Part shown: piece by piece, positions 1 through 5,874 of the stretch
How positions within the stretch are numbered: position 1 is the first letter of the stretch
Layout: each line of letters begins with the position of its first letter
Origin: Bacillota bacterium
Lineage (GTDB): Bacteria > Bacillota > Clostridia > Lachnospirales > Lachnospiraceae
DNA: 15,840 nucleotides
Direction: 5' to 3'
Assembly: GCA_023415635.1 (NCBI GenBank)
Contig: JAEZJV010000027.1
Span: forward strand, 1 to 15,840
Made by a program: the position numbers and the translations under genes
Notes under the pieces: model-generated
What the model was told of the DNA's origin: nothing
The model's database searches: none
The model's input: the letters and a program-made list of their open reading frames with translations, nothing else

Positions 1-175
1 CATTAACAACTATTACATAATCACCTGTGTCAATATGAGGTGTAAAAGTAGGCTTATTCTTGCCTCTTAAAATTGCTGCGATCTCTGAAGAGAGACGGCC
101 TAATGTATGTCCTGTAGCATCAACTACATACCATTTTCTTTCAATTGTTGCCGGACTAGCCATAAAGCTTTTCAT
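1..175 (-). CDS. rplM: 50S ribosomal protein L13, N-terminal part (cut by window edge)
   Basis: L13 is an early-assembly protein of the large ribosomal subunit that binds 23S rRNA. The first 58 codons are visible and begin MKSFMASPATIERKWYVVDA, followed by TGHTLGRLSSEIA and HIDTGDYVIVVN, the typical L13 N-terminus. The ATG at 173-175 is preceded by a strong AAGGAGG ribosome binding site about seven bases upstream. The remaining part of the protein, and probably rpsI (S9), which usually follows rplM, lie beyond the left edge. The gene has its own consensus promoter at 333-361 and a roughly 150-base leader, so it is transcribed separately from the truA/MgtC genes upstream. Identification is certain; only the truncation limits it. 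Confidence 0.97.
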   Translation of the reverse strand, partial: MKSFMASPATIERKWYVVDATGHTLGRLSSEIAAILRGKNKPTFTPHIDTGDYVIVVN

Positions 176-326
176 CGGTTTACCTCCTTATGAAAATGTA
201 TCTCGATTTTTACTCAATTTCAATGACTGGAGATGCTTTGAGAGAGCATATTCTTAGTCATCTTCTATTAATCACGATCTCAAATACTTTTACCGGGGCT
301 ATGGCTAGAGTATTCTCACGTCACGA
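176..326 (-). ncRNA. rplM 5' leader with two-tier stem-loop (possible L13 autoregulatory leader)
   Basis: The predicted transcript runs about 150 bases before rplM. It can form a stem of ATGACT (223-228) with AGTCAT (256-261), enclosing a second stem ATGCT (233-237) with AGCAT (245-249) and a seven-base loop. Structured leaders before rplM (the L13 leader) are known in Firmicutes and are thought to let L13 control its own synthesis. I see a plausible fold but cannot confirm membership in that family from the sequence alone. Confidence 0.4.
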
Positions 327-332
327 TTCATT

Positions 333-361
333 ATTATATTACATGTTCCCGGGTGTGTCAA
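333..361 (-). promoter_or_regulatory. rplM: Consensus vegetative (sigma-A type) promoter for rplM
   Basis: On the minus strand TTGACA (356-361) and TATAAT (333-338) are separated by exactly 17 bases, a perfect match to the housekeeping promoter consensus in both boxes and spacing. Predicted transcription start is near 326, about 150 bases before the rplM ATG. Such strength fits a ribosomal protein operon. Confidence 0.88.
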
Positions 362-423
362 TACTTTTCCAAGAAAAATAAGGCATTACAGCTATTATTC
401 TTCTCTGTATCGTCCATCCTATT

Positions 424-564
424 TTACATAATAATTACCAACTCATCTTCCATCTGATTTTCCTGAATATCTATCATGGTATCTGCTATAGTAACCCTTC
501 TGATCAACAGGTACTTTATACTTACCCCGTCAAAAGCCCATATATCCATATCAATGAATGCCAT
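424..564 (-). CDS. Possible 46-aa acidic small protein, overlapping the MgtC-family gene end
   Basis: An open frame of 46 codons begins MAFIDMDIWAFDG and ends EDELVIIM. Its ATG (562-564) shares bases with the stop codon of the upstream MgtC/SapB-family gene in a TAATG arrangement, the usual signature of translational coupling. A purine-rich AGAAGAG lies about six bases upstream. The product would be acidic (nine Asp/Glu against three Lys/Arg), with no transmembrane segment or cysteine motif. It fills most of the gap before the rplM promoter. I recognise no family. The overlap supports it; the short length and weak ribosome binding site argue for caution, and it could be chance. Confidence 0.35.
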   Translation of the reverse strand: MAFIDMDIWAFDGVSIKYLLIRRVTIADTMIDIQENQMEDELVIIM

Positions 565-1256
565 TAAATCTCTTCTGCGAACGAAACTCCATCAATAGCA
601 CATACTTTTGTGACAACATCCAGTCTTATATTCTTCTTCTTCAGGCGGAGGGTCATTATTGCTGCCGAAGATGCATCCGAAGTAACACTCGGCTTTACCA
701 TCTCTATATTTTCGATACATGCCATACTGTTCTTCATTGTATCTAATATCGTGGATATCGAGGCCGTCTTGTCAAATTCCATATAGATATCAAGTACTTT
801 AGATTTGGAAAGCATATTGTTGTCCAATCTGTGAAGAACAACTGTCGAGAAGAAGATCAGAACACATCCTAAAACGGCTGCCTTATAGAAGCCGATACCA
901 ATTGCCAGACCCATACAAGCCGTCGCCCAAAGTCCTGCTGCCGTAGTAAGTCCCTTCACCTGATGGCGTCCGGTAACAATGATTGTTCCTGCTCCCAGAA
1001 AACCAATTCCCGAGATAACCTGTGCACCAAGTCTTGTGGGATCACTGACACCGTAAGTCTCATAGATATATTGGTTGGTAAGGACTGCAAGTGTAGAGCC
1101 GAGGCAGACAAGAATATGAGTTCGTAGTCCGGCCGGTCTTCCGACTCTCCCTCGCTCAAACCCGATGATACCACCGCAGATGACCGCCATCACCATCCGT
1201 AGAAGAATTGATGAATCATTCACAGAACTTAAATTTGTAGAGAAATCAAACATCAT
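564..1256 (-). CDS. MgtC/SapB family inner-membrane protein
   Basis: This 230-residue protein has the full MgtC/SapB architecture. An N-terminal membrane domain (about residues 15-145) carries the family motifs GFERGRVGRPAGLRTH, LVCLGS, RLGAQVISGIGFLGAGTI and VKGLTTAAGLWATA; a soluble ACT-like C-terminal domain (about 150-230) follows. Family members are linked to growth at low magnesium, acid or membrane stress and, in some pathogens, to inhibition of the F-ATPase; the role here is unknown. Its start lies inside truA (11-base overlap) behind an AGGAGG site, so it is translated as the downstream partner of truA. Two ATGs in a row (1254-1256, 1251-1253) make the first residue uncertain by one. 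In related genomes truA is usually followed directly by rplM, so this gene is an addition to the standard order. Confidence 0.9.
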   Translation of the reverse strand: MMFDFSTNLSSVNDSSILLRMVMAVICGGIIGFERGRVGRPAGLRTHILVCLGSTLAVLTNQYIYETYGVSDPTRLGAQVISGIGFLGAGTIIVTGRHQVKGLTTAAGLWATACMGLAIGIGFYKAAVLGCVLIFFSTVVLHRLDNNMLSKSKVLDIYMEFDKTASISTILDTMKNSMACIENIEMVKPSVTSDASSAAIMTLRLKKKNIRLDVVTKVCAIDGVSFAEEI

Positions 1257-2010
1257 CTCGCATCCCCTCCTTACTTGAGTATTCTATTCCGATTAAGGTA
1301 AGACCTTGCGGCGGAGCAGTCGGACCCGACAGCTTGCGATTTTGTCCTGACAGCATAGCTTTTACCATCTCCGGCGGATAAGCCCCTCGACCTACCTCCA
1401 GGAGAGTACCTGCAATGATTCGAATCATATTATAAAGAAATCCACTCCCTGTGATCAAAATCGTAATCCTATCTCCGTTTCTGTCCACCTTCAGGCTGTA
1501 GATGGTTCTTACCGTATCCTTTGTCTGGGTCTTCACGGAGCAGAAGCTCCTAAAGTCATGTTCTCCAATCAAATAAGCTGCAGCCCTCTGCATTAGTTCT
1601 ACATCCAATATATAATAATTAAAGCATGTATAAAGGCGTTCTGTCGGTAAGGCTATTCTCCTATTAAGAATGCGATATTCATAGGTTTTTCTACTGACAC
1701 ACCTTCTAGGATGAAAGTCAGCCTCTGCTTCTTCGGAGCTTTGAACCCGGATATCCTCCGGAAGATGTTGATTCACAGCCTGAGCTATCTTTTCAGCAGG
1801 AATTCTGCTTATTGTGTCAAAAACTGCCACATTACCGAGGGCATGAACTCCGGAATCTGTCCTGCTGGCACCAATCACAGTTATCTCTTCTCCCAGCAGC
1901 TCCGACAACGCACGGTTTAATAAAGCTTCTATGGTAGGTTTCCCGGGCTGTAGCTGCCAACCGCAGTAATTCGTTCCATCATATGCAATTACGAGTTTTA
2001 TTCTTTTCAT
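1246..2010 (-). CDS. truA: tRNA pseudouridine(38-40) synthase TruA
   Basis: TruA converts uridines 38, 39 and 40 in the anticodon arm of many tRNAs to pseudouridine. The 254-residue length is normal. The N-terminus MKRIKLVIAYDGTNYCGWQ and the catalytic motif ASRTDSGVHA with Asp52 are intact; the C-terminal half holds the second RNA-binding lobe, including SGFLYNMIRIIAGTL. The ATG at 2008-2010 fits the family start, but the upstream region lacks a strong ribosome binding site, suggesting moderate expression or coupling to ecfT 69 bases upstream. The 3' end overlaps the MgtC-family gene by 11 bases. Position after ecfA1-ecfA2-ecfT is the conserved Firmicute arrangement. Confidence 0.97.
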   Translation of the reverse strand: MKRIKLVIAYDGTNYCGWQLQPGKPTIEALLNRALSELLGEEITVIGASRTDSGVHALGNVAVFDTISRIPAEKIAQAVNQHLPEDIRVQSSEEAEADFHPRRCVSRKTYEYRILNRRIALPTERLYTCFNYYILDVELMQRAAAYLIGEHDFRSFCSVKTQTKDTVRTIYSLKVDRNGDRITILITGSGFLYNMIRIIAGTLLEVGRGAYPPEMVKAMLSGQNRKLSGPTAPPQGLTLIGIEYSSKEGMRDDV

Positions 2011-2079
2011 ATTATGTTCTATCTGGAAAGCACTGAAGGGGCTTTGCCACTTTCATTGTATGATAAATATACACTTGGA

Positions 2080-2892
2080 TTACAGGAGGATTTTTTCTAC
2101 TATCTTGACACCAGCGATCACTCCTAGATAAAGAAGCATAGTCAAATAGGCCACAAGATCCCTGCCCTGATAACGCAGGGGTTTCATCTTTGTCCGTCCG
2201 TCACCGCCGCGGTAGCATCTCGCCTCCATAGCCATTGCAAGATCATTCGCTCTTCGGAAGGCCGAGATGAATAAAGGAACCAGCAGAGGGATCAGACTTT
2301 TGGCTCTTTTCAGGATACCTCCGCTCTCAAAATCAGCTCCGCGAGCCATCTGAGCCTTCATAATCTTATCTGTCTCTTCTAATAATATCGGAATAAATCG
2401 TAAAGCAATTGACATCATCATAGCAATCTCATGCACCGGTACCTTGATACGTTTTAAGGGTTTTAACACCTTCTCCAGCCCATCTGTCAGCTGATTTGGT
2501 GTTGTTGTTAAGGTCATTAAGGAAGAACCGATGATCAGATAGATCAGACGCAGCGCCATAGTAGCTGAACTTAGCAGGCCTTCCTTGGTTATCTTAATTA
2601 TCCCATATTGCAGGATAGGATCGCCGGGAGTTAAAAACATATTGAAGAATACAGTAAACAGTAGCAGTATAATGATTGCCTTCAGGCCCTTTAATATATA
2701 TCGTACAGGTACCTTGGATAGCTTGATAACGGCAAATAGAAATAATGTTACAAAGATATAGCCATATAAGGTTCGAAACAGGAACAGGGATACAATAAAA
2801 GCAAAGGTTCCGATTAGCTTTACTCTGGGATCCAGCCTGTGTAATATCGAATTGCTTGGGTAGTATTGTCCTATCGTAATGTCTCTAATCAT
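2080..2892 (-). CDS. ecfT: ECF transporter transmembrane component EcfT
   Basis: EcfT is the shared membrane scaffold of energy-coupling-factor importers. It links the two ATPases EcfA1 and EcfA2 to interchangeable substrate-binding S components that bring in vitamins or trace metals. The 270-residue protein has several hydrophobic segments (about 26-56, 70-88, 108-130, 240-262) and the two coupling-helix motifs that dock on the ATPases: Ala-Arg-Gly at 183-185 in AQMARGADF, and Ala-Arg-Cys at 224-226 in MEARCYRGG. The second motif varies in its third position in this family, so Cys is not alarming. The ATG follows AAAGGAAG by about ten bases. It is transcribed with ecfA1 and ecfA2 (79-base gap). 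No S component is in the window, as expected for group II ECF systems, where these genes are scattered. Confidence 0.95.
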   Translation of the reverse strand: MIRDITIGQYYPSNSILHRLDPRVKLIGTFAFIVSLFLFRTLYGYIFVTLFLFAVIKLSKVPVRYILKGLKAIIILLLFTVFFNMFLTPGDPILQYGIIKITKEGLLSSATMALRLIYLIIGSSLMTLTTTPNQLTDGLEKVLKPLKRIKVPVHEIAMMMSIALRFIPILLEETDKIMKAQMARGADFESGGILKRAKSLIPLLVPLFISAFRRANDLAMAMEARCYRGGDGRTKMKPLRYQGRDLVAYLTMLLYLGVIAGVKIVEKILL

Positions 2893-2945
2893 AATGCACT
2901 CACTTCCTTTATCATATCAGCGTAATAATTCAGAGTATAGTAATC

Positions 2946-2957
2946 CGAATTAATTCG
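2946..2957. repeat. 12-base perfect palindrome between ecfA2 and ecfT
   Basis: CGAATTAATTCG is perfectly self-complementary and lies in the 79-base gap after the ecfA2 stop codon. It has no T-run and is too weak to be a terminator. It may be chance in AT-rich DNA. Confidence 0.3.
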
Positions 2958-2971
2958 CCGGAATAAATATT

Positions 2972-3826
2972 TCAGCTAAACAGTCTTAGAATCTCAAGCT
3001 TTGCTTCCTCAACAGTCGTCACATCCGTCTGCACAGGATAGCCTTTCTCTTTCAGAGCATTCATCACATAGGTAACCTGGGGTGCTGCAAGATGCATCTG
3101 TTCCAGCTCCTTATAGTGTGCAAAAACCTCCTTGGTGGAATGCTGCAATACCAGCTGTCCCTTATTCATGACAAACAGCCTGTCGGCATAATTTGCCACA
3201 TCCTCCATACTATGGGTAACCAGGACGATAGTAATACCGCTCTCCTTATGGAGCTTTGCTATCTGTTCCAGAATGTCGTCTCTTCCTTTCGGGTCCAGTC
3301 CCGCTGTCGGTTCATCCAAAATTAGAACCTCCGGCTTCATAGCCAGAACACCAGCGATGGCAACTCTTCTCTTTTGCCCGCCGGACAGCTCAAAGGGTGA
3401 GGCATCCAGCATATCTTCTCCGATGCCTACCATCTTGAGAGCCTCATAGGTACGAAGCTCACATTCCAGCTTATCCAGTCCGAGGTTGGTTGGCCCAAAC
3501 AGAACATCCTTGAAGACAGTAGTCTCAAAAAGCTGATGCTCCGGGTATTGGAATACCAGTCCCACCTTACTCCGCAGCTCCCGCAGCTTATATGCGGGAT
3601 CATAGATATCCTGGCCATTATAATAGATCTGTCCGCCGGTGGCCTTCACCAGGCCGTTCATATGCTGGATCAACGTAGATTTTCCGGAACCTGTGTGTCC
3701 GATTAATCCGATGAATTCACCCTTATTAATGGTAAAGCTCACATCCTTCAGCGCATGTCTGGAAAATGCAGTCCCACCGTTATATATATAATTAACCTTA
3801 TCAAATATGATCTGCAATATTCTCAC
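2972..3826 (-). CDS. ecfA2: ECF transporter ATP-binding protein EcfA2
   Basis: One of the two non-identical ATPases that power the ECF importer. An ABC ATPase domain fills the first 240 residues: Walker A GHTGSGKST (43-51), signature LSGGQKRRVAIAG, Walker B VLILDEPTAGLDP and the switch His in LVTHSMED are all intact, so it should hydrolyse ATP. The listed start is a GTG at 3824-3826. A TTG at 3815-3817 is an equally good or better candidate, since it sits at a suitable distance from TAGGTGAG and would give MQIIFDKVNYIYN, which matches the usual EcfA2 N-terminus more closely. The protein would then be 281 rather than 284 residues. The gene lies 41 bases after ecfA1 and is co-transcribed with it. 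Confidence 0.95.
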   Translation of the reverse strand: MRILQIIFDKVNYIYNGGTAFSRHALKDVSFTINKGEFIGLIGHTGSGKSTLIQHMNGLVKATGGQIYYNGQDIYDPAYKLRELRSKVGLVFQYPEHQLFETTVFKDVLFGPTNLGLDKLECELRTYEALKMVGIGEDMLDASPFELSGGQKRRVAIAGVLAMKPEVLILDEPTAGLDPKGRDDILEQIAKLHKESGITIVLVTHSMEDVANYADRLFVMNKGQLVLQHSTKEVFAHYKELEQMHLAAPQVTYVMNALKEKGYPVQTDVTTVEEAKLEILRLFS

Positions 3827-3867
3827 CTACTTCTCTATAATCCATAAATCAAAATTCTCTGCTATTC

Positions 3868-4725
3868 TCAAGCCCTTCCTGACTCTGTCAGAGCTTTGAT
3901 CAATTCCTCCACCGACAAGATCCCGGATGGCAGTGCCAACCCTGCTTTATTCAGTTCATATGCCAGCTCCGTAACCTGCGGGACATCCAGACGGTACTTT
4001 TTGATTTCCTCTACTCTGGTGAAAATCTCTCTGGGTGTTCCCTGCATAACCAGCTTCCCATGTTCCATCACAAATACCTTGTCAGCCATCGTAACCTCAT
4101 CCATATGATGGGTAATAAGAATAACCGTAACATTTTCCTTCTGATTCAATTCCCTGATTGTCGCGATTACCTCCTTACGACCATTCGGATCCAGCATCGC
4201 AGTCGGTTCATCAAGAATGATACATTTCGGTTTCATAGCCATAATTCCTGCAATTGCTACTCTCTGCTTCTGGCCTCCGGACAGCTTATTCGGTGAGGAA
4301 TGACGAAACTCCAGCATACCGACTGCTTCCAGACTCTGTTCCACACGCTGCCAGATCTCTTCTGAAGGAATCCCTAGATTCTCAGGTCCAAAGCCAACAT
4401 CCTCTTCTACAACATTGGCAATAATCTGGTTGTCTGGATTCTGGAATACCATACCTGCAGTCTGTCTGATCTCCCACAGGTTCTTCTCCTCAGAGGTGTT
4501 TAGTCCGTTCACCCACACACTGCCCTCAGTCGGATAGAGTATTGCATTGATATGCTTGGCAAGAGTTGATTTACCCGAACCGTTGGCCCCCAGTATAGCG
4601 ATAAAATCACCCTGATTCACATCCAGATTAACATTGTCTATTGCTTTATTGATCGACTCAACGTTTCCGTCCTCATCACGTCTGATATATTCAAATGATA
4701 AATCCTTAACCTTAACCATTTCCAT
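3868..4725 (-). CDS. ecfA1: ECF transporter ATP-binding protein EcfA1
   Basis: The first ATPase of the ECF module. Walker A GANGSGKST (46-54), signature LSGGQKQRVAIAG, Walker B CIILDEPTAMLDP and the His of LITHHMDE are intact. An extra polar stretch, RRDEDGNVESINKA (15-28), precedes the usual ALDNV-like strand and is common in EcfA1 proteins. Two in-frame ATGs (4723-4725 and 4717-4719) are possible; GAGG about nine bases upstream favours the first. In many Firmicutes this gene follows rplQ directly; here the polysaccharide locus separates them, so it needs its own promoter, probably in 4726-4860, where TATAAT occurs on the minus strand at 4827-4832. Confidence 0.95.
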   Translation of the reverse strand: MEMVKVKDLSFEYIRRDEDGNVESINKAIDNVNLDVNQGDFIAILGANGSGKSTLAKHINAILYPTEGSVWVNGLNTSEEKNLWEIRQTAGMVFQNPDNQIIANVVEEDVGFGPENLGIPSEEIWQRVEQSLEAVGMLEFRHSSPNKLSGGQKQRVAIAGIMAMKPKCIILDEPTAMLDPNGRKEVIATIRELNQKENVTVILITHHMDEVTMADKVFVMEHGKLVMQGTPREIFTRVEEIKKYRLDVPQVTELAYELNKAGLALPSGILSVEELIKALTESGRA

Positions 4726-4870
4726 TCGGAAGCCTCATTTCAAAAAATTTACTATGTGTCTCATTGTTACACATTTATTTTACAAATGCAATATCTCTTT
4801 CATCATAACCTTCATTAACGGTATTCATTATAACGCATAAATATCAAAAAAAAAATATATTTTTATTCAG

Positions 4871-4885
4871 GACTATAAAATAGTC
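4871..4885. repeat. Inverted repeat GACTAT-AAA-ATAGTC
   Basis: Two perfect six-base arms (4871-4876 and 4880-4885) surround three As. The spacing and symmetry suit a small dimeric DNA-binding regulator, and the repeat contains a TATAAA that could be part of a -10 box, but no -35 box is found. It may be an operator for the polysaccharide operon. Confidence 0.35.
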
Positions 4886-4901
4886 GACATTTTACCGGAT
4901 T

Positions 4902-4933
4902 TGAGCCCTTCCAAGGTATGGTATGGGCTTTTT
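4902..4933 (+). terminator. Terminator-like hairpin with T5 upstream of the polysaccharide operon
   Basis: AGCCC (4904-4908) pairs with GGGCT (4925-4929) and is followed by a T-run through 4933 on the plus strand. The loop is long (16 bases) and the stem short, so it would be a modest terminator. It points in the direction of the polysaccharide genes, with no gene in front of it to terminate, which suggests either attenuation of a leader transcript or a short non-coding transcript. Confidence 0.4.
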
Positions 4934-4946
4934 GGCTGTGTCACCT

Positions 4947-5000
4947 ATGCAGGCTACTGAATATATTGTAGCTGAGGTTTCATTTAGGTAACCCCTGCAT
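4947..5000 (+). ncRNA. Possible three-way-junction RNA leader before the polysaccharide operon
   Basis: ATGCAGG (4947-4953) pairs with CCTGCAT (4994-5000) to form a seven-base closing helix. Inside it CTAC (4954-4957) pairs with GTAG (4968-4971), and GGTT (4976-4979) pairs with AACC (4990-4993), giving two nested hairpins with loops of ten bases each. The fold ends 34 bases before the first start codon. It matches no riboswitch class I can recognise. It could be a chance fold. Confidence 0.3.
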
Positions 5001-5034
5001 TTATGATATTCTGTCGTTGTGAGGATAAAGTAAT

Positions 5035-5874
5035 ATGGCGCTAAAATTAATGTATATCACCAATAACCCCATTATAGCAAGGATTGCACAAAGCTATGGT
5101 GTGGATAGGATTTGGGTTGATCTCGAGACGCTTGGCAAGGAAGAACGGCAGAAAAATCTTAATACAGTCAAATCTCATCACACCATTCAGGATATAAGAA
5201 GCATATCTACCCTGCTGGATACATCTGAGCTGCTTGTTCGGATAAATCCATGGAATGCTCATTCAACCGAAGAGCTTGAACAAGTCATTGATGCCGGTGC
5301 TGATCGAATTATTCTACCCATGTGGAAAACGGTAGAAGAGGTCGGATATTTTCTGGAGGCTGTAGCAGGACGCATAAAAACAACCCTGCTTCTTGAGACA
5401 CGGGAAGCAGAAGATTGTCTCGATGCTGTATTAAAGCTTTCCGGTATCGATGAGATCCATATCGGTCTGAATGACTTACATCTCAGCTATGGATTAACCT
5501 TTATGTTTGAACTCCTTTCGAACGGCACCGTTGAAGCTATCTGTAATAAAATCATTGCTCAGGGGATTCCTTACGGCTTTGGCGGAATTGCCTGTATTGG
5601 AGAAGGTATGCTTCCTGCTGAAAAGATTATAATGGAGCACTACCGGCTTGGCTCAACCCGTGCCATACTTTCCAGAAGCTTTTGCAATGCAGATGAAATT
5701 ACTGACATGGATAGAATTGACCAGCTCTTCTCACAAAACATGAAGATACTTCGTGAGGCTGAGGCTTATGCCGCGAAAGCCAGCCCCATCGAATTTCAAA
5801 ATAACCGAATGGATGTAGTTACTTGTGTTAATGCAATAGTAAAAGCAATAAAGGAAAGAGATAAGGATGGATAG
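5035..5874 (+). CDS. HpcH/HpaI aldolase / citrate lyase beta family protein
   Basis: A 279-residue TIM-barrel protein of the pyruvate/phosphoenolpyruvate-using superfamily that includes HpaI-type aldolases and the citrate lyase beta subunit. Visible landmarks are VDLE (28-31), the enolate-stabilising Arg in VRIN (68-71), GADRIILPM (88-96), the metal ligand Glu121 in LLETREA and Asp147 in GLNDL (144-148). Known members make or break a C-C bond between pyruvate (or acetyl-CoA) and an aldehyde or oxo acid with a divalent metal. The catalytic His that follows the first acidic motif in HpaI aldolases (Asp-x-Glu-His) is replaced (VDLETLG), so the reaction may differ. GAGGA about nine bases upstream supports the ATG. 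It overlaps the next gene by eight bases, implying coupled synthesis with the PLP enzyme. Substrate unknown. Confidence 0.8.
   Translation: MALKLMYITNNPIIARIAQSYGVDRIWVDLETLGKEERQKNLNTVKSHHTIQDIRSISTLLDTSELLVRINPWNAHSTEELEQVIDAGADRIILPMWKTVEEVGYFLEAVAGRIKTTLLLETREAEDCLDAVLKLSGIDEIHIGLNDLHLSYGLTFMFELLSNGTVEAICNKIIAQGIPYGFGGIACIGEGMLPAEKIIMEHYRLGSTRAILSRSFCNADEITDMDRIDQLFSQNMKILREAEAYAAKASPIEFQNNRMDVVTCVNAIVKAIKERDKDG

Larger units (their letters stand above)
4726..5034. promoter_or_regulatory. 309-base divergent intergenic region between ecfA1 and the polysaccharide locus
   Basis: No gene is visible. Toward ecfA1, the minus strand carries TATAAT at 4827-4832, but the position 17 bases upstream is only an A/T tract (ten As at 4846-4855 on the plus strand), so the promoter lacks a good -35 box. 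An inverted repeat ATGTGT (4754-4759) / ACACAT (4769-4774) lies in the ecfA1 leader. Toward the polysaccharide genes lie a palindrome (4871-4885), a terminator-like hairpin (4902-4933) and a possible branched RNA fold (4947-5000). Weak candidate -10 boxes for the plus strand are TATGAT at 5002-5007 and TATTCT at 5007-5012 with a TG extension; neither has a convincing -35 box, so I do not call a promoter there. Confidence 0.5.

Noticed and set aside
60..381. Two plus-strand open frames of about 65 codons
   Set aside because: They run antisense to the rplM start, leader and promoter, lack good ribosome binding sites and show no family features.
4871..4879. Promoter with TATAAA as -10 box
   Set aside because: The position 17 bases upstream is an A-rich tract with no resemblance to TTGACA, so the call was limited to the inverted repeat.
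4947..5000. Known riboswitch (purine, c-di-GMP, TPP)
   Set aside because: The helices form a junction, but I could not find the conserved core bases of these classes.
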